Below, one piece after another: positions 44,497 to 52,391 of a stretch of 64,000 nucleotides of DNA (position 1 is the first letter of the stretch; each line of letters begins with the position of its first letter). Under the pieces are notes generated by a model. The model did no database searches and was not told where the DNA came from. It saw only the letters and a program-made list of their open reading frames with translations. Location of the stretch: assembly GCA_002435865.1 (NCBI GenBank), contig DIWV01000002.1, forward strand, positions 1 to 64,000. Direction: 5' to 3'. Both the position numbers and the translations under genes were made by a program. This DNA comes from Cloacimonetes bacterium UBA6097 (lineage in GTDB: Bacteria; Cloacimonadota; Cloacimonadia; Cloacimonadales; Cloacimonadaceae).

Positions 44497-46055
44497 TGAA
44501 ATATTTCAGAGCACATGTATTAGTTGGAGTTAATGAAACCTCAAAACAAGCTGGCGTCAGTGATTTTATATCTGCTTTAAAAGCTATGCTCAAAGCAGCA
44601 TCTCTTGAAGATGAAATCAATATTTTAGAAACTGGTCCATTAGGTTTCTTTGGTAAAGGTATCTGTATGACAGTCTATCCGGACAATGTTAATTATGAAA
44701 ATGTAGCTATTACTGATATAAATGAGCTTGTAAATGAACATTTTCTGAAGGGTCGTCCTGTAGCACGTCTTTTGCTTGATAGTGGCAGCGGATTCAGCCC
44801 TAAGTACAACTATGAGAATCGTATTGTATTGCGTAATTCCGGTATCATAGATCCTGAAAACATTGATGAATATCTTGGCACAGGCGGTTATGAAGCTTGG
44901 GAAAAAGCATTGAAAATGAAACCCTTGGAAATCGTTGACGAAGTAAAAAAATCCGGTCTGCGCGGTCGTGGTGGCGCAGGTTTCCCTACAGGTTTAAAAA
45001 TGAGTTTTACTGCTCCAATTGAATGTGAGCAGAAATATGTTGTGGTTAACGCTGACGAAGGCGAACCCGGCACTTTCAAAGACCGTTTGATTATGGAAGG
45101 TGACCCTCATCAGTTGCTGGAAGGCATCATGATTTGCGCAAAAGCTGTAGGTGCTACTAAGGCTTTTATATATGTCCGCGGCGAATATAAACTAAGCATA
45201 CAACGCCTGAACAAAGCCATTGAACAATGCAAAAACTATGGCTTACTCGGCAAAAACATCTTCGAAAGCGGATTTGATCTTGATATAGAAATTAAGGTCG
45301 GAGCAGGAGCATATGTCTGCGGTGAGGAAACAGCTTTGATAGAATCTCTTGAAGGCAATCGCGGCAACCCACGCTGGAAGCCACCATTCCCTGGCGTTAA
45401 AGGTCTTTGGGGTTGTCCTACGGTTGTAAATAATGTGGAAACCCTTACAAATCTGCCTTATATAATTAAACATGGTGCTGAAGGCTTCCAAAAGTTTGGA
45501 ACAGCTGACTGCAGCGGAACTAAAGTCTACACTATACTTGGGGATGTGGCATATCCGGGACTTTGTGAAGCAGATATGGGTACTACACTAAGGACTATTA
45601 TAAATGACTATGCCGGTGGAATGAAAAAAGGATTCAAGTTTAAAGCAGCATTGGTTGGTGGAGCTGCCGGTGTTTTTATCGGTGAACGCCTGCTGGATAT
45701 TAAAATGGATCTGAACAGTTTGAGTCAGTATTCAGCTGTTCTGGGTTCAGGAGCAATACTGGTTATGAATGAAAATACAAGTATTGTGGATATGCTGTGG
45801 TCAATAATACGCTTTTTCCGTCATGAATCATGTGGAAAGTGTGCACCCTGCCGTAATGGATCCGAAATGCTCTATGACTTGATCAATAAGATTAAGAAAA
45901 GCCAGGGCACAATCGAAGATTTGGATAATCTGTTGTTAATTGCTGAAACTATGCAACAGACTTCTTTCTGCGCTTTGGGACAATCACCGATTATGCCTAT
46001 TCGCAGCGCTCTGGATAACTTCAGAGATGAATTCCTTGCAATAATAAAAAAATAA
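44496..46055 (+). CDS. NuoF-type flavoprotein with degenerate N-terminal cluster (second pair)
   Basis: 519 aa. The core motifs GLRGRGGAGFPTGLKM, VNADEGEPGTFKDR and ESCGKCAPCRNG are present, so FMN, NAD(H) and the N3-type cluster should bind. The N-terminal thioredoxin-like domain has lost its ligands (GVNETSKQAG and TGPLGFFGKG where the first paralogue has CCGSGC and TGCMGPC), and the C-terminal ferredoxin domain is absent. Probably an assembly or alternative electron-input subunit. Confidence 0.93.
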   Translation: MKYFRAHVLVGVNETSKQAGVSDFISALKAMLKAASLEDEINILETGPLGFFGKGICMTVYPDNVNYENVAITDINELVNEHFLKGRPVARLLLDSGSGFSPKYNYENRIVLRNSGIIDPENIDEYLGTGGYEAWEKALKMKPLEIVDEVKKSGLRGRGGAGFPTGLKMSFTAPIECEQKYVVVNADEGEPGTFKDRLIMEGDPHQLLEGIMICAKAVGATKAFIYVRGEYKLSIQRLNKAIEQCKNYGLLGKNIFESGFDLDIEIKVGAGAYVCGEETALIESLEGNRGNPRWKPPFPGVKGLWGCPTVVNNVETLTNLPYIIKHGAEGFQKFGTADCSGTKVYTILGDVAYPGLCEADMGTTLRTIINDYAGGMKKGFKFKAALVGGAAGVFIGERLLDIKMDLNSLSQYSAVLGSGAILVMNENTSIVDMLWSIIRFFRHESCGKCAPCRNGSEMLYDLINKIKKSQGTIEDLDNLLLIAETMQQTSFCALGQSPIMPIRSALDNFRDEFLAIIKK

Positions 46056-46080
46056 GATAGATATCTGGAGGAAAAACCTG

Positions 46081-47874
46081 ATGGTCAAAACAGTTAATGT
46101 CTGGATAGATGGAAACCATATCGAAGCTCCTGAAACGATGAACATCATAGAAGTTGCTGATAAATATGGCATTCATATTCCCCGTTTATGTTACCATCCT
46201 GACCTTCCACCAACAGCCAATTGCGGCGTTTGTGTGGTTGAAGTGTCCGGAAATCCACTTCCTAAAAGAGCCTGCTGCACTCCTGTAGCAGAGGGTATGA
46301 AAATATCCACCAATTCCAGGAAACTGCGTTCATATCGCAAAACATTGGTGGAAATGATTCTCAGTAATCATGATGTAACTTGTCCTACCTGTGCAGCAAA
46401 CAACAAATGTGAACTACAAACCCTGGCAAATAATCTGGGTGTAGATGCTGAACATTTACCTCAAATCCTGCGTAAGCACAAACATGACGAAAGCAGCGTA
46501 TCAATTATCCGTGATGTGGACAAATGTATTGCTTGCGGTCGTTGCGTTAATGTATGTAATGAAATACAAACTGTATACGCACTTACTTTTGCCGATCGCG
46601 GGTTCGAAAGCCACATCGATACTGCTTTTGCCGGCGGAATGGCAAACAGTCCCTGCGTAAATTGCGGTCAATGCACAGTTTATTGCCCGACAGGAGCTTT
46701 AAGAGAACAGAGTGAAATTGATGCAGTCTGGGAAGCAATCCTTGATCCTGATAAACATGTTATTGTTCAGGAAGCTCCTGCTATCCGCGTTTCCCTGGCA
46801 GAAGAATTTGGCATGGAACTTGGAACTGTTACAGTTAAAAAGATGTATGCCGCACTGCGCAAGCTTGGCTTTGATGCAGTTATGGATACAAACTTTACAG
46901 CAGACCTGACTATTCTGGAAGAAGGCACAGAGTGTGTTGCCAAGCTTAAAGCCGGCGACCCACGTCCTTTGATAACTTCCTGTTCACCTGGTTGGATTAA
47001 GTTTATGGAAACTTATTATCCTGATTTAGCAGATTGCGTTAGCACAGCCAAGTCTCCTATGTCCATGTTTGGGGTATTGGCTAAGACTTATTATGCTGAA
47101 GAACAAAAACTTAATCCTGCTAAGATAGTTACGGTGGCAATTATGCCCTGTACAGCAAAGAAATTTGAAGCACGCCGTCCCGAACTCAGAGATTCCGGTT
47201 ATCAGGACACAGATTATGTTCTTACTACACGTGAATTCCTGCGCATGATTCACGAAGGCAATATAGACTTTAAGAATCTAAAGGACGAAGATGCTGACGA
47301 AAACATGAGCTTCTACACCGGTGCCGGTACAATATTCGGAGCAACCGGCGGTGTGATGGAAGCTGCAATCCGTTCTGCCTATACATTAGTTACCGGCGAA
47401 GAACTGGAAGCTATTGATATTACAGCAGTACGTGGTCTGCAGGGTGTTAAGGAAGCCACTATTCCCGTTCCCGGATTTGGCGACCTGCGCGTAGCAGTTG
47501 CCCACGGTTTGGGAAATGCCCGTATAGTGATGGATAGAGTCAGAGAAGGTCTTGCTAAAGACGGCGTATCCCCCTGGCATTTCATAGAAATCATGGCTTG
47601 CCCTGGTGGATGTGTAGGTGGCGGCGGACAGCCTTACGGAAACGATATGGCAATGCGTGCACGCCGTGGCGAAGGATTGTATAAAGAAGATAAGGAAATG
47701 AAAATACGTAAGTCTCATCATAATCCTGAAGTTATGGGAGAGAAAGGTATCTATGCCCGTTTCCTTGGTTCGCCCAATTCTCCTCTTGCCCTTAAGCTAT
47801 TGCACACTTATTATTTCAAGCGTTCAACCAGCTCAGGACAGGTTACGGAACAGGCTACCCATAAACATCATTAA
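46081..47874 (+). CDS. hydA: NADH-linked [FeFe]-hydrogenase catalytic subunit HydA
   Basis: 597 aa. A [2Fe-2S] plant-type domain (CYHPDLPPTANCGVCVVEV) leads to a His-Cys cluster region (HDVTCPTCAANNKCELQ) and two [4Fe-4S] motifs (CIACGRCVNVC, CVNCGQCTVYCP). The H-cluster domain follows with L1 TSCSPGW, L2 MPCTAKKFE and L3 EIMACPGGCVGGGGQPY. It reduces protons or oxidises H2 with electrons passed from the NuoE/F-type subunits. The C-terminal [2Fe-2S] domain of Thermotoga HydA is absent. The last 16 residues (from STSSGQV) look repeat-derived. A terminator follows at 47,961. Confidence 0.96.
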   Translation: MVKTVNVWIDGNHIEAPETMNIIEVADKYGIHIPRLCYHPDLPPTANCGVCVVEVSGNPLPKRACCTPVAEGMKISTNSRKLRSYRKTLVEMILSNHDVTCPTCAANNKCELQTLANNLGVDAEHLPQILRKHKHDESSVSIIRDVDKCIACGRCVNVCNEIQTVYALTFADRGFESHIDTAFAGGMANSPCVNCGQCTVYCPTGALREQSEIDAVWEAILDPDKHVIVQEAPAIRVSLAEEFGMELGTVTVKKMYAALRKLGFDAVMDTNFTADLTILEEGTECVAKLKAGDPRPLITSCSPGWIKFMETYYPDLADCVSTAKSPMSMFGVLAKTYYAEEQKLNPAKIVTVAIMPCTAKKFEARRPELRDSGYQDTDYVLTTREFLRMIHEGNIDFKNLKDEDADENMSFYTGAGTIFGATGGVMEAAIRSAYTLVTGEELEAIDITAVRGLQGVKEATIPVPGFGDLRVAVAHGLGNARIVMDRVREGLAKDGVSPWHFIEIMACPGGCVGGGGQPYGNDMAMRARRGEGLYKEDKEMKIRKSHHNPEVMGEKGIYARFLGSPNSPLALKLLHTYYFKRSTSSGQVTEQATHKHH

Positions 47875-47960
47875 ACGTAAATAATCTGTCACATTGAGCT
47901 TAGTCTAAATGTGAACAGCTTGTTATTCCCGACCTGATTGGGAATCCATAAATAACCATA

Positions 47961-47991
47961 AAAGCCCGTCTTATCCAGACGGGCTTTTTTT
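47961..47991 (+). terminator. Rho-independent terminator after the hydrogenase locus
   Basis: AAAGCCCGTC (47,961-47,970) pairs with GACGGGCTTT (47,978-47,987) and the run of T continues to 47,991. Confidence 0.95.
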
Positions 47992-48054
47992 ATGACATAT
48001 AATAACGCCTTCACCTCAAGATATATTTTGCAATGGTTTACCAAAAAAAATCGC

Positions 48055-48082
48055 TTGACAGCATATTTGATGTGAATATCAT
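48055..48082 (+). promoter_or_regulatory. Candidate promoter of the Fn3-repeat gene
   Basis: TTGACA (48,055-48,060), 16-nt spacer, TATCAT (48,077-48,082). The leader would be about 145 nt. Confidence 0.45.
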
Positions 48083-48233
48083 TTATCTATTCAGTTCAAT
48101 GGGGAAAACTTATCTGTATCTGGTATGTCAACATGGCACCGGTATTCATAGAAGTTGTTAATCGCTGTTAATGCACTCCTCTTAGATTATACTTTCCAGG
48201 AAAATTGGAATACAATAAAAAAAGGAGTGAGAA

Positions 48234-50495
48234 ATGAAACTTTACAGATTTTTGCTTTTCCTTGTTTTTTTTATGATTTACGCTCAGATTATTTGTATAA
48301 ATGTAAATCGTAATAATAAAATCACTCAATCTGCATCTAGTAGAGATTTTATTACTATAGGAACTGGCACTGCAACGCAACGACAACCGTTTGGTATGTA
48401 CTATGGATACGAAAGAAGCGCATCTATTTACTTAGGCTCTGAAATCGGTGTTAATGGTCAAATCACTGAATTATCCTGGTATAGAAGTTCAACAAATACT
48501 AATCAGGCTAATACAAAAATTTACCTGAAAAGTATTTCCAGCAGCCAATTAAGCCCTGCAACCTGGTCATCAATAACAACTGGAGCTACAGTAGTGTATA
48601 ATGTTGCATACCTTGGCTTCAACTCCAATGGATGGTGTAATGTGACATTGTCGACGCCATTTTCATATTCCAGTTCCAATAATCTTTTAGTATTATGCGA
48701 AACTAATTATGGAATTGCAGGTAGCGGGACTTACCCTAGTTTTTGTTACACTAACTCATCTTCGAGACACCAGGCATGGTTCCAAAATAATACTCAACCA
48801 TCAGGAAATGGTACTGTAAATGACTACAGACCGAATATTCGATTAAACATCACAGTTTCCCAAATACCCTCTGTTCCGAGCAATCTGATAGCAACAGCTC
48901 AGTCAGCGACACAAATTGACCTGAATTGGACAGATAATTCCAATAACGAGACCGGTTTCAAGCTGGAACGCAAAGTCGGTGTAAGCGGGGCATGGTCTCA
49001 GATCGCAACTGTTGGGACCAATCAGACTACCTATAGTAATACGGGCTTGACTGCAGGAACTTCTTATTATTACAGGGTAAGAGCGTATAACTCATATGGT
49101 GATTCAGATTATTCCAGCGAAACAATAGTGCCTGCGTCGCCAAGCAATTTATTTGCCATGGCTGTATCCGCGACCATGATTAGTCTGACCTGGACGGACA
49201 ACGCCAGCAATGAAACTGGATTTGTTGTACAAAGGAAGACAACAGGCAGTTGGCAGAATCTATCTCAACTCAATTCTAATTCAACAAACTTTAACGATTC
49301 TGGGTTGGCACCAGGTGTTAGCTATTATTACCGTGTGTATGCATATAGCCCCAGAGGGACGTCATGGTACTCCAATGAGGCCATCGTTCCGGCGTCGCCA
49401 AACAACTTAACAACAACTGTGGTATCTTCAAGCATGATTGCTCTGAACTGGGTAGACTATGCCAGCAATGAGTCAGGATTTGTGGTACAAAGGAAGACAA
49501 CAGGCAGTTGGCAGAATCATTCGCAACTCAGCGCTAATTCTACAAACTTCAACGATTCAGGCTTAGCATCGGGTGTTACCTATTATTATCGGGTGAATGC
49601 ATTTACTTCCACCGGGGCATCATGGTATACAAACGAAGCAAATGCTGCTCCGTCATCAATACCTGATCCACCGAGTAATCTGTTTGCAGTTGCGCAGTCA
49701 GCAACGCAAATCGATCTGAGTTGGACGGACAATTCCAATAACGAGTCAGGATTCAAACTTGAACGCAAGATTGGCATAGTCGGGGAATGGTTAGAGATCT
49801 CAACCGTTGGGGCCAATCAGACTTATTACATTAACACTGATTTAGTTGAGGGCACCTCTTATTCTTACCGGGTGAGAGCATATAACTCTCTTGGTGGTTC
49901 AAGTTATTCCCCCTTAGCTATTGTGCCGGAATCGCCAAGTAATTTAATAGCAACAGCGGTATCTTCAACTATGATTAATCTGACCTGGACAGACAATGCA
50001 AGCAATGAGACAGGGTACATGGTGCAAATGGTGATAACTGGTAATTGGCAGAATCTATCAAACCTCGGTGCCAATACGACAAGCTTTAACGTTTCGGGTT
50101 TAATATCTGGTGTTACCTATTATTTCCGTGTGTATTCCTTTACTTCCACCGGATTATCTTGGTATTCCAATGTAGCTGTTGCACAAGTTGGCATTGATGA
50201 TCAGAATAATCCTATATTAATAACTCAAATCCAAGGTAATCATCCCAATCCATTTAAATCAACGACTTCAATTAGATATTCGGTTAAAGAACCTGGGTAT
50301 CTGAATCTATATATATGTGATGTGAAAGGCAGATTAGTAAAGCGCCTGGTAAATACCGGGGTACCTGCTGGATTCAAAACAGAGACCTGGAACGCGACTG
50401 ATGACTCAGGGAAGCCAGTCAGCAGTGGAATTTATTACCTGTGCATCAAAACTGACAAGTACCAATCCTGTAAGAAGATGGTTTTAATGAAATAG
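48234..50495 (+). CDS. Secreted protein with five fibronectin type III domains and a sorting domain
   Basis: 753 aa with a signal peptide (YRFLLFLVFFMIYAQIICI). Residues about 35-210 form a beta-rich domain of unknown type with many Ser/Tyr. Five Fn3 domains follow, each starting with PSNLxA...ATxIxLxWTDN and ending YYYRVxAY. Domains 1 and 4 resemble each other, as do 2, 3 and 5, showing internal duplication. The C-terminus (NHPNPFKSTTSIRY ... GIYYLCIKTD ... KKMVLMK) is a sorting domain. Probably a surface adhesin or polymer-binding protein. GGAG is about 8 nt before the ATG. Confidence 0.9.
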   Translation: MKLYRFLLFLVFFMIYAQIICINVNRNNKITQSASSRDFITIGTGTATQRQPFGMYYGYERSASIYLGSEIGVNGQITELSWYRSSTNTNQANTKIYLKSISSSQLSPATWSSITTGATVVYNVAYLGFNSNGWCNVTLSTPFSYSSSNNLLVLCETNYGIAGSGTYPSFCYTNSSSRHQAWFQNNTQPSGNGTVNDYRPNIRLNITVSQIPSVPSNLIATAQSATQIDLNWTDNSNNETGFKLERKVGVSGAWSQIATVGTNQTTYSNTGLTAGTSYYYRVRAYNSYGDSDYSSETIVPASPSNLFAMAVSATMISLTWTDNASNETGFVVQRKTTGSWQNLSQLNSNSTNFNDSGLAPGVSYYYRVYAYSPRGTSWYSNEAIVPASPNNLTTTVVSSSMIALNWVDYASNESGFVVQRKTTGSWQNHSQLSANSTNFNDSGLASGVTYYYRVNAFTSTGASWYTNEANAAPSSIPDPPSNLFAVAQSATQIDLSWTDNSNNESGFKLERKIGIVGEWLEISTVGANQTYYINTDLVEGTSYSYRVRAYNSLGGSSYSPLAIVPESPSNLIATAVSSTMINLTWTDNASNETGYMVQMVITGNWQNLSNLGANTTSFNVSGLISGVTYYFRVYSFTSTGLSWYSNVAVAQVGIDDQNNPILITQIQGNHPNPFKSTTSIRYSVKEPGYLNLYICDVKGRLVKRLVNTGVPAGFKTETWNATDDSGKPVSSGIYYLCIKTDKYQSCKKMVLMK

Positions 50496-50679
50496 AAATA
50501 GATATAGAAAAGAATGTGTTAGTACTGATTGTATTATACTCAAAACAGAGATTAATACATAATATAGTAATTGTGACCCGTTCCTGAAAAAAAAGACGGA
50601 TCTTTTACTTATAATCATCATTCTCTTCAGAGGGAATTCATTTAAAAAGACAGGGTCCCTGTCTGCGCAGAGACGACGG

Positions 50680-51108
50680 TTATTTCAGCTTTTTACCTAT
50701 GCGTCTGATGTGATATTTCGGACCGGTCAGAATCAATTCATTGTCCTTTATTATTGCCGATATATTTCCAGCTGCCTTGCCGGCATACATAATGGGAGCA
50801 AAAGTAATAATGTTTTCAACCTTGTTATGCGGATGGTAACCAAGTTTTGAAAGTTCCAGCACCAGTTTTTCCAATTGGTCTGTACTTTTAGCTTGCTTTA
50901 TCTTCATTGTATCAACCCTGTAAAAAACTCCCATCATAAAGCCATAAACCAATCCTATAAACAAACTGGGTATAAATCCGTTGAGAAAAGCTGCACGAAG
51001 CGAATAAGCTTCTGTAAATAACAAAATCAATATGATTATTGCCAAAAATGGCAGCCAAACCGTCAAACCTATCATAAGTGAGACCCCAAGATAACCGCGT
51101 AATTTCAT
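50680..51108 (-). CDS. Hypothetical membrane protein
   Basis: 142 aa. Two hydrophobic helices (about residues 9-31 and 42-63) are followed by a soluble C-terminal part with a small beta domain (MYAGKAAGNISAIIKDNELILTG), perhaps PH-like. AGGAGG lies just upstream of the ATG, which supports it as a real gene. No family recognised, and the function is unknown. Confidence 0.7.
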   Translation of the reverse strand: MKLRGYLGVSLMIGLTVWLPFLAIIILILLFTEAYSLRAAFLNGFIPSLFIGLVYGFMMGVFYRVDTMKIKQAKSTDQLEKLVLELSKLGYHPHNKVENIITFAPIMYAGKAAGNISAIIKDNELILTGPKYHIRRIGKKLK

Positions 51109-51223
51109 GTTTTCCTCCTAATGTCTTGTTAAGAGTATTAAAGGATTCAGATTTCGTCAAGTACAGAGTTTCATATGGCTATTCTGCAAAAAACCGGTTC
51201 GTACTTTTTGTAATATTCGTGCT

Positions 51224-51667
51224 TTAAATACTGTGATTCAGAGTTTGATAATGCAGAACCGGGAGCAGTAAACCAGCTTCCACTGCTGCGCAAACGCTTT
51301 TACAGGGCTGGTCTTCTGCTATAATCTGATCCCTGGTAATGGTTTTAAGGTCTGCCAGACCTGCTTTCTGCATATCCCACATCATACGGATGTAGAGATT
51401 ATACCAGCTTGCGACTTTGTTGTCCGCATCCGGATATTCTTTGTAAAGGGCTGTGTAAATTTTAAAGTCATCCTTAAAAGCCTGGCTGGGCTTGATTTTC
51501 TCAAGATTTCCGGCAATCAAACGGTAATCATTATGCTGTTCAGATTCGGTAAATTTTGCCGGCACCCGGCGTCCGACCACAACGTCACAATGCGGTATAG
51601 TGTAATAAACAATCCCGTCAACCTTGCCATTCAATCCTTTCACGCCATACTGAGTTGTCACTTTCAT
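51224..51667 (-). CDS. Hypothetical protein behind a CTACTGTAG-site cluster
   Basis: 147 aa, soluble, with three Trp clustered in SWYNLYIRMMWDMQKAGL and no signal or membrane segment. I recognise no family. A very strong ribosome binding site (AAGGAGGACATATT before ATG) and a compact set of repeated sites upstream (51,723-51,800) suggest a tightly regulated, well translated gene. Confidence 0.72.
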   Translation of the reverse strand: MKVTTQYGVKGLNGKVDGIVYYTIPHCDVVVGRRVPAKFTESEQHNDYRLIAGNLEKIKPSQAFKDDFKIYTALYKEYPDADNKVASWYNLYIRMMWDMQKAGLADLKTITRDQIIAEDQPCKSVCAAVEAGLLLPVLHYQTLNHSI

Positions 51668-51982
51668 AATATGTCCTCCTTTCTTTTGGTGCTTGTTCTC
51701 TTCTTATTAGTCCTTTTAATATTACAGTAGTTTTACAGCATATCTACAGTAGGTTTGCTGTATACTATCTGTATACTTGAATACAGTAAATCTACTGTAG
51801 ATTTTCTGTCAAGCTATATCAATTATATTGTGCTATCAAGGGAGACGCAAGCAGGAAACAGGGAATACCACGAAGGATAGCGAAGTGATAGCGAAGTGCC
51901 GTAATGTCACTTGGAGGCAGATTAGTTTTTCCTTGACTTATATATTCTTTTATAACTAATTGAAACTAAAGGGAGAGGAATT
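51668..51982. other. Divergent intergenic region
   Basis: Apart from the operator-like cluster, it contains a short direct repeat (GATAGCGAAGTGATAGCGAAGTG near 51,877-51,900) and, before the plus-strand gene, GGGAGAGG. Confidence 0.55.
51723..51800 (-). promoter_or_regulatory. Cluster of CTACTGTAG-type operator-like sites
   Basis: TACAGTAG (51,723-51,730), CTACAGTAG (51,744-51,752) and CTACTGTAG (51,792-51,800) are copies of one near-palindrome. CTGTATAC occurs at 51,758-51,765 and again at 51,769-51,776, exactly 11 bp apart, and ATACAGTA at 51,781-51,788. A minus-strand TTGACA lies at 51,808-51,813. The stretch is 55-130 bp upstream of the 147-aa gene. Confidence 0.6.
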
Positions 51983-52378
51983 ATGGAAGAGAAACTGACA
52001 GTTATTTTATCTTTTAAAGATGCTTTGGATAATGCAGTGCGCTTTCAGGAATACCTGAAGAATGATGAAACTCTTCAGCATAAACTTAGTCAATACACGC
52101 ACTGGTATTACTTTCCCAAGCAAAAAATCTATGCTCCCAGTAAATTTATCGGTTATAAAAACAACGAATATCACTCCGAAACAGCACATCAGGGTGACGG
52201 CAGAGAAACGGAAAAAGCTCTTTCCAAATTCTTCCATAAGCTAAAACCTGTGCACGAACAATTGGATTACCTGATTTTAGAACGGTATAACAAACTTGCT
52301 GAAATGCTGTTGAAATATGATAAAAAACTCAAAAAGAATGCTGTAATTCACACCCCTAAAGAAGAATATAATAAATAA
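51983..52378 (+). CDS. Hypothetical protein upstream of the radical SAM gene
   Basis: 131 aa, highly charged and soluble. A notable stretch is WYYFPKQKIYAPSKFIGYKN, reminiscent of fragments in restriction-associated proteins, but I cannot assign a family. GGGAGAGG is 6 nt before the ATG. It ends 13 bp before the proposed ATT start of the radical SAM gene and may be translated from the same message. Confidence 0.72.
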   Translation: MEEKLTVILSFKDALDNAVRFQEYLKNDETLQHKLSQYTHWYYFPKQKIYAPSKFIGYKNNEYHSETAHQGDGRETEKALSKFFHKLKPVHEQLDYLILERYNKLAEMLLKYDKKLKKNAVIHTPKEEYNK

Positions 52379-52391
52379 GAAAGGCTGTAGT

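Larger units (their letters stand above)
47875..48233. other. Intergenic region after hydA
   Basis: Holds a degenerate dispersed repeat (GTCACATTGAGCTTAGTCTAAATGTGA at about 47,889-47,915, and TTATTCCC..GGGAATCC at about 47,923-47,947), the hydA terminator and a promoter for the Fn3 gene. No gene is seen. Confidence 0.6.

Noticed and set aside
51758..51788. E. coli-type LexA box (CTGT-N8-ACAG)
   Set aside because: The closest match, CTGT-N10-ACAG on the minus strand, has the wrong spacing; left as an unassigned operator cluster.
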